Below, one piece after another: positions 1-8,054 of a stretch of 64,000 bases of DNA. Both the position numbers and the translations under genes were made by a program. Source of the stretch: Saccharophagus degradans 2-40 (lineage in GTDB: Bacteria; Pseudomonadota; Gammaproteobacteria; Pseudomonadales; Cellvibrionaceae). Each line of letters opens with the position of its first letter. Within the stretch, counting starts at the first letter, position 1. Below the pieces are notes generated by a model. The model was not told the origin of the DNA and searched no databases. It was given only the letters and a program-made list of their open reading frames with translations. Location of the stretch: positions 2,466,501 through 2,530,500 of the forward strand of contig NC_007912.1 in the NCBI RefSeq assembly GCF_000013665.1, given 5' to 3'.

Positions 1-745
1 CTTTAAGAAGATCGTTGATCGCTCCTGCACCCAGACGTCTCTGCTTTATTTGATCCCAGCGGTTGATCGGGCGGAACAGTGGACCTGATTCGATGTTTGC
101 TATATTTATCCAGCTCTTGATTGCCGCGGCCGGACAAACCCCTTTGTTGCCGTAGGGGAGGGCGCGCATCTGACCGGCGGATTCCTGATCGGTTTTGGAA
201 TGCGGCATTCTGACAATTAAACCCTCGGGCTCCCACAATAGATCATCTATATCAATAGCTACTAACTCGCTACGGCGGAAAGCGCCAAAAAATCCACTCA
301 AAACCAGCGCCAGATCCCTTGCTCGTTTGTTGGAGTTTGGCTGCTGCTGCAAGTGACCTACCATTTGCCCGATATGCTCCAGACGTAAGGCCTTGGCTTT
401 ACGCTTCGGTTGCCCATGAGTACGGCGTATCCCTTCCATTGCTTTACGCACGAGGGGCGCATCCACCGGATTTTCCATCCCCTGATAGCGATGCCATTGC
501 CCGATTGCTGTGAGGTGTAAATCCAGGGTTCGAATACTGGATGCTTGCGCCCTGGCGAGTAAATATTGGATCAGTGTTTGTGGATCACTCGGTAATCGAC
601 CGCCCCATTTTTCAAATTGTTTGATGGCAGAACGATAGGTTTTACGTGTGTTGTCAGAGGTTGCAGCAGTGATGTATTTCCGAATGGTATCTGACTCATT
701 CGGAACGGGCAGCCCAGTGGTGCTTTGTAGTGTTGTTTCTTTCAT
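1..745 (-). CDS. Tyrosine recombinase/integrase, C-terminus beyond the window edge
   Basis: Reading the minus strand from the ATG at 743-745 gives 248 open codons that run off the left edge with no stop, so the gene is cut by the window rather than broken. Residues 20-110 form a SAM-like core-binding domain. The catalytic domain follows, with the first catalytic Arg in the RRSEL motif (about R158) and a Lys near 184 (HSKTD). The C-terminal HxxR and Tyr motifs would lie outside. This is a phage/ICE-type site-specific recombinase. It is divergent from the KfrA-like gene, and a dif-like palindrome lies about 100 bp upstream of its start. The family is clear; the substrate site is inferred. Confidence 0.85.
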   Translation of the reverse strand, partial: MKETTLQSTTGLPVPNESDTIRKYITAATSDNTRKTYRSAIKQFEKWGGRLPSDPQTLIQYLLARAQASSIRTLDLHLTAIGQWHRYQGMENPVDAPLVRKAMEGIRRTHGQPKRKAKALRLEHIGQMVGHLQQQPNSNKRARDLALVLSGFFGAFRRSELVAIDIDDLLWEPEGLIVRMPHSKTDQESAGQMRALPYGNKGVCPAAAIKSWINIANIESGPLFRPINRWDQIKQRRLGAGAINDLLK

Positions 746-843
746 TGGATCTCAACCACCATATTTATTCACGCCAGGGCATGAATAGCCGGGTTTTGGG
801 GTGTGTACTGAAGTGCCGAATCTTAAAAACAGCCGGATTCATC

Positions 844-877
844 CTAACCTACGATAAGGGTGATTATCGGTGGTTAG
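844..877. other. Dif-like recombination site candidate (14-6-14 palindrome)
   Basis: Two imperfect inverted 14-bp arms, CTAACCTACGATAA and TTATCGGTGGTTAG, flank a 6-bp spacer, GGGTGA; 12 of 14 arm positions are complementary. The arm-spacer-arm geometry, with ATAA and TTAT abutting a 6-bp spacer, is that of a Xer/dif or tyrosine-recombinase core site. It lies just upstream of a tyrosine recombinase gene. It could instead be a transcriptional hairpin, but no T-run follows. Recombination function is inferred. Confidence 0.4.
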
Positions 878-920
878 AAAATTAATCTCAAGCATACTTT
901 CATAATCGTTATATTATGTT

Positions 921-941
921 ATATTACGGAATACGTAATAT
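921..941. promoter_or_regulatory. Palindromic operator candidate upstream of kfrA-like gene
   Basis: A perfect inverted repeat with 8-bp arms, ATATTACG and CGTAATAT, is separated by 5 bp. It ends 29 bp before the start codon of the KfrA-type gene. A related GTTATATTA element repeats just upstream (909-926). KfrA-family proteins bind their own promoter region, so autoregulation, with possible control of the divergent integrase, is the natural reading; this is inferred. Confidence 0.45.
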
Positions 942-970
942 GGTACCAAATTCTCTCACAGGTAAAACTA

Positions 971-2017
971 ATGGCCCGACCCGGTGTGACTTACTATGAC
1001 ATCAGTCGAGCTGCTGAAGCGGTTAAAGCGCGAGGCAGCGAACCCACTATTGATCGCGTTCGGGAGCAGCTCGGAACGGGTAGTAAAAGCACCATCGCGC
1101 CTTTATTAAAACAGTGGCGAAACAATGCTGAGTTGAACATCGAGGAGTCTGATAGTGGCTTGCCTTCGGATCTTATCAGTGCCGTAAAATCCTTGCGCGA
1201 CCGCGTCCAGCAAGCATCAGAAGAAGCGGTTGAGCAGGCGAAGCAGGACTATCAGTCCCGAGTCCAGGCGCTTGAACGCACACTTGCTGACACCCAAAAA
1301 GAACTGTCTGAAGCCTTGGGTCGAGAACGAACCTTAAAGCAGCAAATCACTGATCTTGAAACTAATTCTCGTAAATTAAACGGTGAGCTTAACGGCTTGG
1401 AATCCCGCTTCGCGGTGACCGAGTCCGAACGTGATGCTTTACAAGCCCGTGTGCAGGAGCTTAAAGAAACGTTTTCTGAGTTAAAGGATGAAAACAGAGC
1501 GGTGCGCGATCATTTTGAGCATTATCAGCAGAGAACGGCGGAGGACCGCCAGCTTGAAAGAGACCAATTTCAATCTCAACTAAGGCAGTTACAGTCTCAA
1601 GTAGAAAGCCTGACTATGCAATTGACACGTTCTCAGACAGAAAAGGAAGATTATCGATCGCGGTATGATAACGCTCAAGGTCAGGCCGAGAAAGTTGTTT
1701 ATGAAAACCAGGAGCTGCGACTCAAGTTGGAGTCCTGCGGAACGCGGATCAAAGAACTCGAAGCAGAATGCGGTAACAAGAACAAAGAGATTATCGAATT
1801 TGACCAAAATATCAGCCAATTTAGGACTGAAGTTCAGAGCCTGAAAGAGCGGCTCGCGAGCAAAAGCGCCACGTTACAGGGTGTCGAGACGGATCTTCAA
1901 GAGATTCGTGAATATGCAGATCGTCTTGAAGCTGAGAATAAAGAAATTTCTGAAGAAAAAGCTGTACTTCAGGGGCGCCTGGTACAGTTGCAGGCATCCC
2001 TCGGAGGCGGAAAATGA
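971..2017 (+). CDS. KfrA-type DNA-binding coiled-coil protein
   Basis: 348 aa. Residues 1-60 match the KfrA N-terminal DNA-binding domain: a helical start followed by a segment on reading replication-type sites (TIDRVREQLGTGSKSTIAPL). From about residue 65 to the end the protein is an almost continuous Gln/Glu/Lys/Arg-rich coiled coil. KfrA is known from plasmids as an autoregulated, nucleoid-protein-like partition accessory; chromosomal copies often accompany integrases in ICEs and islands. Here it is divergent from an integrase and precedes an SOS-boxed operon by 79 bp. A palindromic operator candidate lies at 921-941. The family call is firm; a role in island maintenance is inferred. Confidence 0.85.
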   Translation: MARPGVTYYDISRAAEAVKARGSEPTIDRVREQLGTGSKSTIAPLLKQWRNNAELNIEESDSGLPSDLISAVKSLRDRVQQASEEAVEQAKQDYQSRVQALERTLADTQKELSEALGRERTLKQQITDLETNSRKLNGELNGLESRFAVTESERDALQARVQELKETFSELKDENRAVRDHFEHYQQRTAEDRQLERDQFQSQLRQLQSQVESLTMQLTRSQTEKEDYRSRYDNAQGQAEKVVYENQELRLKLESCGTRIKELEAECGNKNKEIIEFDQNISQFRTEVQSLKERLASKSATLQGVETDLQEIREYADRLEAENKEISEEKAVLQGRLVQLQASLGGGK

Positions 2018-2058
2018 CTTTATGGCTCAAACATATAAACCAAATAACTGCAGCGCTA

Positions 2059-2078
2059 TACTGTTCATACATACAGTA
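2059..2078 (+). promoter_or_regulatory. LexA (SOS) box of the DUF5131/TcmP/helicase operon
   Basis: TACTGTTCATACATACAGTA matches the gammaproteobacterial LexA consensus TACTGT-(AT)4-ACAGTA with both TACTGT/ACAGTA half-sites intact. It sits 18 bp before the ATG at 2097 and overlaps a TATACT -10-like hexamer at 2057-2062. That geometry fits direct LexA repression of the downstream four-gene operon. The sequence match is seen directly; SOS control is an inference from the established LexA consensus. Confidence 0.85.
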
Positions 2079-2096
2079 TATCGTAGGGGGTTAGAT

Positions 2097-2840
2097 ATGG
2101 CTACCAACAGTAAAATTGAATGGACAGAACAAACCTGGAACCCAGTCACAGGCTGCACCAAGGTGTCTCCGGGTTGCAAGTATTGTTACGCTGAAGTGAT
2201 GAGTAAGCGTCTGCAAGCTATGGGCGTTAGCGGCTATGAACGTGGATTCTCGACTATATCACTGATGAGAGAGCGACTTGATCAACCACTGCAGAGGAAA
2301 AAGCCCACTGTCTATTTTGTCAATTCAATGAGTGACTTATTCCATGAAAAAGTGCCCTTCAACTATATTGATGAAGTGATGGCGGTTATTGATCAGGCTC
2401 CTCAACATGCGTTTCAAATCTTGACCAAAAGAGCTGAACGCATGAGGGAGTATTTTGAAACGAGGCGAGCACCTGATAATGCCTGGCTAGGTGTGTCTGT
2501 AGAGGACAAACAATACGGAAAACCGAGGATCGCTCAGCTACAGCGGATTCGAGCGAAAACCCGATTCCTGTCAATTGAACCACTTTTAGAAGACGTAGGA
2601 CGAATTAGTCTGCGAGGAATTCATTGGGTTATAGTTGGTGGTGAATCAGGTGTTAAAGCCCGACCGATGGAAGAATCCTGGGTTCTCAAAATTAAATCGC
2701 AATGTGAGCGTGCCGGCACCGACTTTTTCTTCAAGCAGTGGGGCGCCTGGGGTGAGGACGGGATCAAAAGGTCAAAACAAGCAAACGGAAGAACTCTGCA
2801 AGGCCAAACCTGGAATCAAATACCTGCGATAGCTGTATAA
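2097..2840 (+). CDS. DUF5131 (phage Gp37/Gp68) family three-Cys-motif protein
   Basis: 247 aa from the ATG at 2097, which has an AGGGGG ribosome site at 2085-2090; a longer in-frame reading from 1881 has no merit because it would run through the kfrA-like gene and the LexA box. The N-terminus carries the family's three-cysteine motif, C20-x6-C27-x2-C30, in the context NPVTGC...YCYAE. Other family blocks follow: VNSMSDLFH, ILTKRAERM, WLGVSVED, FLSIEPLL, VIVGGESG and FFKQWG. The cysteine pattern is reminiscent of radical-SAM/spore-photoproduct-lyase-like enzymes, but the biochemical role is not established. DUF5131 proteins are known to be paired with TcmP proteins, and two such genes follow directly. 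First gene behind the LexA box. Confidence 0.9.
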   Translation: MATNSKIEWTEQTWNPVTGCTKVSPGCKYCYAEVMSKRLQAMGVSGYERGFSTISLMRERLDQPLQRKKPTVYFVNSMSDLFHEKVPFNYIDEVMAVIDQAPQHAFQILTKRAERMREYFETRRAPDNAWLGVSVEDKQYGKPRIAQLQRIRAKTRFLSIEPLLEDVGRISLRGIHWVIVGGESGVKARPMEESWVLKIKSQCERAGTDFFFKQWGAWGEDGIKRSKQANGRTLQGQTWNQIPAIAV

Positions 2841-2867
2841 GTTTAATAATAACGAAAGGAAAACAGC

Positions 2868-4139
2868 GTGCCCAAAAAGAAAAAGGAAAAATATACATGG
2901 GCTGTTGGCAAACCACTGCCTGAATTAGATGAGCATAGCCAAGCAAAGCATCGCATCATTTCGGACTACATTCAACGCTACGTTGAAGTGTATATGAGCA
3001 ACACTTCGATTGAAGGGTTGAGATTATCAATTGTTGATGGCTTTTCCGGTGGTGGAAAGTATAGGGATATTTTGACAAACGATACCGTTGATGGCTCTCC
3101 TTTTGTCATTTTGAATGCGATTAAAGAAGTTGAGGAGCGTATTAATCAGGGTCGAATTAAGCGGCGTTCCATAGATGCACATTACTTTTTTATTGACTGT
3201 ATAAAGCAACATACTGAATTTCTTAAAAATGAAATTCAGCAGTCCCACTTTAAAGGAGGACTCGGCGAGACCATATTCCTGCACACCGATATCTTTGCCC
3301 GCGCCGCGCCTGCCGTAATTGATGCAATCCATAAAAGAAATAAAGCCCAGAGATGCCTCTTCATACTAGACCAGTATGCATATAAAGATGTTCCTTTTAA
3401 CACAGTAAATTACATCCTGGAAAAATTAAAAGGCAGTGAAGTAATTCTGACGTTTAATGTAAATGCTTTGATGAATTACTTTTCAGAATGCGATTCAAAT
3501 CGAAAAGCTTTAGAAAACATTCACCTCGATCAATACATTGACTGGAGGCGCGTCGCTGCGCTGAAGGAGGCGGGAAAAGGGAAGGCAGCAGTTCAAGAGC
3601 AGCTTGCAAATGCAATCTACAAGGCGTCTGGGGCAAGGCACATCACGCTTTTCTTTGTGACGCCTAAAAACGGTCTCACGTACTGGCTTGTCCACCTCTC
3701 CAAAGTTTATAGAGCCCGTGACGTTATGATGTCGCTCCATTGGAAGCATTCAAACTCGTCTTTTTCACACCACATGGCAGAGGGAATATTTTCACTTGGG
3801 TATACGGCGACGGAAACACCTGGACAGAGTAGTTTTGACTTGATGACTGAATTTGATTTCAGCAGCGACGCAGAAACAAGGTGTATTAGACGCTTATCCG
3901 AAGATATACCACGGCACATATTCAATTTAAATGAACCAATTCCTTTTTCTTGTCTGGTTGACCAGATAGGCAGCTATACTCCCGCCGCCGAACATCAGAT
4001 TCGACGGGCGCTCACTAGCAGCCTAAAAAATAAAGAAATAAAAATATTAAACTCGACAGGCAAATACCTGAACTCTGCTAATCAAGCAAGAGCAGAGGAC
4101 CTGATCTCGTACAATCAAAAATCAATCTTTATTCTTTAG
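2868..4139 (+). CDS. TcmP-like three-Cys-motif partner protein, divergent copy
   Basis: 423 aa, GTG start at 2868 with AAGGA at 2856-2860, 27 bp after the DUF5131 gene. It has the layout of the three-Cys-motif partner (TcmP) family: a Rossmann-like opening strand with a Gly-rich loop (DGFSGGGKY, D57-Y65), an acidic FFIDC strand and an ILDQYAYKD block near D168. The C-terminus (about 345-410) looks like a winged helix. Its first motif departs from the DLFAGPGRY form kept by the next gene, so the two are distant paralogues rather than a recent duplication. The fold resembles class I methyltransferases, but no activity is known. Second gene of the LexA-boxed operon. Confidence 0.75.
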   Translation: MPKKKKEKYTWAVGKPLPELDEHSQAKHRIISDYIQRYVEVYMSNTSIEGLRLSIVDGFSGGGKYRDILTNDTVDGSPFVILNAIKEVEERINQGRIKRRSIDAHYFFIDCIKQHTEFLKNEIQQSHFKGGLGETIFLHTDIFARAAPAVIDAIHKRNKAQRCLFILDQYAYKDVPFNTVNYILEKLKGSEVILTFNVNALMNYFSECDSNRKALENIHLDQYIDWRRVAALKEAGKGKAAVQEQLANAIYKASGARHITLFFVTPKNGLTYWLVHLSKVYRARDVMMSLHWKHSNSSFSHHMAEGIFSLGYTATETPGQSSFDLMTEFDFSSDAETRCIRRLSEDIPRHIFNLNEPIPFSCLVDQIGSYTPAAEHQIRRALTSSLKNKEIKILNSTGKYLNSANQARAEDLISYNQKSIFIL

Positions 4140-4151
4140 ACGGATAGGAAA

Positions 4152-5258
4152 ATGAAAGGCGATAAATTCTTTGATGAAACCCGAGAACAGTCTTTGGTCA
4201 AAGCAACCATCGTAGAAAAGTACTTTGGTGCCTGGTCGCAGATTATTACTGGTGCGCAAAAGCGCTACCATCAACATGCTCAGAAAATCGGGTATGTTGA
4301 CTTGTTTGCTGGCCCCGGCCGATACAAAGATGGCGCTATATCAACTCCTCTACGGGTTTTAAATACAGCATTACAAAATGAGCAACTACATGATCGCCTT
4401 ATCACAATCTTTAATGACAAAGACGAAAATCATGTAAGAACACTATCAGAAGCAATTAGTGATTTGGAACAAATCAAGTTATTAAAGCATGCTCCTCAGA
4501 TTTGGAATGAGGAAGTAGGGGACAATATTGCGCTCCAGTTCGAGAAGATGAGTGTCATACCGGTACTCGCTTTTATTGACCCCTGGGGATACAAAGGTTT
4601 ATCCCTTAGACTCGTAAACGCTTTTTTAAAAGATTGGGGCTGTGACTGCCTTTTCTTTTTTAACTATGCTCGTATCAACGCGGGTCTTTCAAATTCAAAG
4701 GTACGAAGACACATGGAAGCGTTGTTCGAATCACATACACAAGCTTTAATTGACCGTGTTACAGGTTTGCCCCCCGAAGAGAGAGAGGCATTGATCGTCG
4801 AAGGCATTGCAAATGCGCTCAAAACCTATGGTCACCGTTATGTGTTACCGTTTTGTTTCAAAAATGAGAGTGGCAAAAGGACAACTCATCACCTCATATT
4901 TGTAACAAAGCACTTTAAAGGATATGAAGTGATGAAGGAAATCATGGCAAAAGAAAGTTCCACCGATCACCAAGGAGTGGCGTCGTTTCAGTACATGCCT
5001 GCTGCGGCTCTCTCACAGGGATTACTTTTTGAGCTGAATAGACCTTTGAACTCACTAAAAGATTTGCTGTTGTTGGATTTTTCCGGCCAGTCTCTAACGA
5101 TGATAGATATTTACCGTCAACACAGTATCGATAAGCCATTTTTAAATAAACATTATAAAACTGTGTTAAAGGAGATGGAGGAAGAGGGTTTGATAAAAAC
5201 AAGTGGTAGGAAATCGAAAAGAGGCTTTGCGGACAATATTTTATGCGTGTTCCCATGA
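4152..5258 (+). CDS. TcmP three-Cys-motif partner protein, canonical copy
   Basis: 368 aa, 12 bp after the preceding TcmP-like gene, with AGGA ahead of the ATG. Canonical TcmP motifs are visible: VDLFAGPGRY at 49-58, IFNDKDENH around 86-94 and FIDPWGYKGL around D143. The C-terminal 60 residues (IDIYRQHS ... ALKEMEEEGLIKTSGR-like) read as a winged-helix module. TcmP is known only as the genomic partner of DUF5131 proteins; its Rossmann-like loops suggest nucleotide or SAM binding, which is inference. Having two TcmP genes in one operon suggests a heterodimer or division of substrate recognition. Confidence 0.85.
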   Translation: MKGDKFFDETREQSLVKATIVEKYFGAWSQIITGAQKRYHQHAQKIGYVDLFAGPGRYKDGAISTPLRVLNTALQNEQLHDRLITIFNDKDENHVRTLSEAISDLEQIKLLKHAPQIWNEEVGDNIALQFEKMSVIPVLAFIDPWGYKGLSLRLVNAFLKDWGCDCLFFFNYARINAGLSNSKVRRHMEALFESHTQALIDRVTGLPPEEREALIVEGIANALKTYGHRYVLPFCFKNESGKRTTHHLIFVTKHFKGYEVMKEIMAKESSTDHQGVASFQYMPAAALSQGLLFELNRPLNSLKDLLLLDFSGQSLTMIDIYRQHSIDKPFLNKHYKTVLKEMEEEGLIKTSGRKSKRGFADNILCVFP

Positions 5259-5312
5259 ACGTAACTTACTTATTAGATGCTCATTGCTACGAACCAAGCT
5301 TGAGGACAGATT

Positions 5313-7856
5313 ATGCCAATTAACTTTGAAAAACGATCACCTAACAAGGGAACGGAAAAAAAGGTACATCCATGCGAAATTTACGACACCCTGGATAGGA
5401 ATGCCAACAAAGGTCCTCTTCGCGTACCTGTCCAAAATGCCGTTTTGGATAATTGGTTTGTAAATTACCGAAATCAACGCGACGTAATATTGAAATTACC
5501 AACCGGAGAAGGTAAAACTCTCATTGGGCTATTGATACTGCAATCGAAGATAAACCAGAAAAAGGGATCGTGCTTGTATATTTGTCCAAACAAGTATCTA
5601 GCCGACCAGGTTCGCATACAGGCGGATGAATTCGGTATCCACCACTGTGCAATAAATGAGAATGGACTCCCGGAAGATTTTATCAACGGGGAAAAAATAT
5701 TGATCACGCACGCCCAAATAGTTTTTAACGGGCGCAGCACAAACTTCGGCATAGGACAGGATTCGATAGAGGTTGAAAACATCCTTTTGGATGACGCACA
5801 CAGCTGTATTGAAATCATAAAAACAGCTAGTAAATTCCGAATACCGCGATCGTCAGATTGCTACCACGAGTTGTTACAGATTTTCGGTGACGCTCTAAAA
5901 AGCCAAGGGGCTGGAACCTATGCAGATATCTGCAATGAATCTAAAAGCGCAATACTTGCCGTGCCTTACTGGGAATGGGAGAGCAAACAAGATGAAGTTA
6001 TTCAGATCCTTTCAAAGTACAATAAAAGTATGGATAAATCAGTATGGTTTGTCTGGGATTTATTAAAGGATAATCTTGATAATTGCACGGCTGTATTTTC
6101 TGGCGCGGGTATTGAAATATCACCAAGATTATTACCGATGGAGATGTTCGGCGCATTTTACAACGCTTCTCATCGTGTATTTATGTCAGCAACCATTTCA
6201 AACGATTCATTTTTTATTCGCGACCTTGGATTGACCAAGGAGGTTATAGAGATGCCATTAACTTTTGATAAAAAATGGTCTGGCGAAAAGATGGTGCTGA
6301 TTCCCTCACTAATCGATGGCAGCTTAACAAGAGAATCTCTTGTAAATTGGATAGGTAAATGGCGGAACACAAATTATGGTGTAGTCGCCATTACTCCCAG
6401 CAACTGGCATAAGAAAATATGGGAAAGCCTTGGATCGACTGCCGTTGACGCAAGCAATCTTTTAGAGGAAGTGGAAAAACTAAAACTAGGGCACTTTCCA
6501 AGCCCTGTTGTTATGGCAGCCAAGTATGACGGTGTAGACCTTCCTGACAATATGTGCCGTATCTTGGTAATCGATTCGCTACCTATCACAGAAACTATCA
6601 CCGAAAAATATATTGAATGCTGTATCCCTAATAGCACCTTTACACAAATCAAAACCGCACAAACAATTGAGCAAGGCTTAGGGCGCGCAGTAAGGGGCGA
6701 AAAAGACTATTGTGTCGTCTTGCTTCTTGGCAACGATCTCGTCAAACAGATACGCTTCAAAGGGTCTCGGCCATACCTCTCGCCACAAACACGCAAACAA
6801 ATCGACATAGGGTTAGACTTAGCAAAGTACGCAAGAGAAGACATGGATGAGTCGCAAAACTATATTCAAATGCTCATCTCTGTCATTAATCAAGGGTTGG
6901 GGCGAGATGAATCTTGGAAACAGTTTTATATTAGTAATATGGATTCAATTGACCTCGATGATAGTCGATCTACCGAAATCAGCGATGAGATGCTCATCCA
7001 GGAGCGCAAGGCAGAATGTTATCACTCAGAAGGAAAACACACTGACGCAGCCAACGCGATCCAAGTTTTGCTTGACAAACACTCTGCCACGCTTTCTAAA
7101 GAAGAACGCGGATGGTATCTACAAGAAATGTCTCGGTATTTATACGCTCAAAATCGCGTCGAAGGAATGGCGATGCAAGTGAACGCACACAGGACCAATA
7201 AACGATTATTCCTTCCCCCGGAAGGATACCAGTTCACAAAGATTGATCTGAAAGCGCATGAGCGGATAGAAAATATTAAAAGCCTAATTGGTCAGTACGA
7301 CGAATTCGAGGATTTTCTTGTTTATATGGACGATGTGTTTTCGCGTTTAGTTTTTGGTGTTAAATCAGAGCGATTCGAAAGTGCTGTTGACGAATTGGGC
7401 AAGCTTCTCGGTTTTAATACTGAGCGACCAGACTCAAATTGGAAGTCTGGACCTGACAATTTATGGGCTATCAAAAACGGTGAATATCTATTTATCGAAT
7501 GTAAAAGTGAAGTGCTGCTAACGCGTGCTGAGATTTTAAAAGATGAAACGGGTCAATTTAATAATAACATCGCTTGGTTTAAACGATTTTATCCAGGCGC
7601 AAAGGTAGTTTATTCCATCATTATTCCAACAAAAAAAGTGAAATCAAATACAGGTTTCAATGAATCGGTGGTAGTGCTTAGAGAGCGCGGTTTGAAGAAC
7701 CTTGTATCTAATGCCCGAGCGTTTGTTTTGGGATTCAAAAACAGTGACCTAAAGAGTTTGTCAGATAATTTTATTCATCAGTCTATACACCAGCACAATT
7801 TAGACGCTGACGGTCTGATTGAATACTATTTTGAATCAACTCTGTTAGTTAACTAA
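5313..7856 (+). CDS. SF2 DEAD/DEAH-type helicase fused to a PD-(D/E)XK nuclease domain
   Basis: 847 aa, ATG with GAGGA upstream, 54 bp after the TcmP gene. Helicase motifs in order: a Q-motif-like PVQ (39-41), Walker A PTGEGKT (63-69), Walker B as DDAH (160-163, a DEAH variant), SAT (292-294) and motif VI QGLGRAVRG (454-462). Residues about 560-640 are helical and repeat-like. The C-terminal part has GPD (D715) followed by FIECK (E729, K731), the spacing of a PD-(D/E)XK nuclease active site. A helicase-nuclease suits DNA end processing or degradation of invading DNA. As last gene of the LexA-boxed operon it is probably SOS-induced. The helicase is certain; the nuclease is by motif. Confidence 0.88.
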   Translation: MPINFEKRSPNKGTEKKVHPCEIYDTLDRNANKGPLRVPVQNAVLDNWFVNYRNQRDVILKLPTGEGKTLIGLLILQSKINQKKGSCLYICPNKYLADQVRIQADEFGIHHCAINENGLPEDFINGEKILITHAQIVFNGRSTNFGIGQDSIEVENILLDDAHSCIEIIKTASKFRIPRSSDCYHELLQIFGDALKSQGAGTYADICNESKSAILAVPYWEWESKQDEVIQILSKYNKSMDKSVWFVWDLLKDNLDNCTAVFSGAGIEISPRLLPMEMFGAFYNASHRVFMSATISNDSFFIRDLGLTKEVIEMPLTFDKKWSGEKMVLIPSLIDGSLTRESLVNWIGKWRNTNYGVVAITPSNWHKKIWESLGSTAVDASNLLEEVEKLKLGHFPSPVVMAAKYDGVDLPDNMCRILVIDSLPITETITEKYIECCIPNSTFTQIKTAQTIEQGLGRAVRGEKDYCVVLLLGNDLVKQIRFKGSRPYLSPQTRKQIDIGLDLAKYAREDMDESQNYIQMLISVINQGLGRDESWKQFYISNMDSIDLDDSRSTEISDEMLIQERKAECYHSEGKHTDAANAIQVLLDKHSATLSKEERGWYLQEMSRYLYAQNRVEGMAMQVNAHRTNKRLFLPPEGYQFTKIDLKAHERIENIKSLIGQYDEFEDFLVYMDDVFSRLVFGVKSERFESAVDELGKLLGFNTERPDSNWKSGPDNLWAIKNGEYLFIECKSEVLLTRAEILKDETGQFNNNIAWFKRFYPGAKVVYSIIIPTKKVKSNTGFNESVVVLRERGLKNLVSNARAFVLGFKNSDLKSLSDNFIHQSIHQHNLDADGLIEYYFESTLLVN

Positions 7857-7981
7857 GTGCTCGACGAGCAAATCATCAATAATGGTCAAATTGAATCGTT
7901 CAGGTGGAAACTTCGGAGCTTGGCGGCCACTAATCGACAGGGGGGTAGTCATACCTTAGATAATGCGCTTATTAATTTCAC

Positions 7982-8049
7982 ATACCTGTCAGTATTCGAC
8001 ATAGCATATCAAAGCCGCTAAACTATAGGTATCCAAATATCACAGGTAT
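7982..8049. promoter_or_regulatory. Inverted repeat upstream of the second integrase
   Basis: The 198-bp gap 7857-8054 holds ATACCTGT (7982-7989) and its complement ACAGGTAT (8042-8049), plus a direct AGGTAT at 8027-8032. The second arm ends 5 bp before the integrase ATG, where it overlaps the AGGT ribosome site. This could be an operator or an arm-type recombinase site. Nothing else was recognised in the gap. Confidence 0.25.
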
Positions 8050-8054
8050 TTCGC

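Noticed and set aside
3-236. 77-codon open frame on the minus strand
   Set aside because: It is a different frame inside the integrase coding sequence, which runs open from 745 to the edge.
1881-2096. N-terminal extension of the DUF5131 protein
   Set aside because: It would read through the kfrA-like 3' end and the LexA box; the ATG at 2097 has a good ribosome site and begins at the family start.
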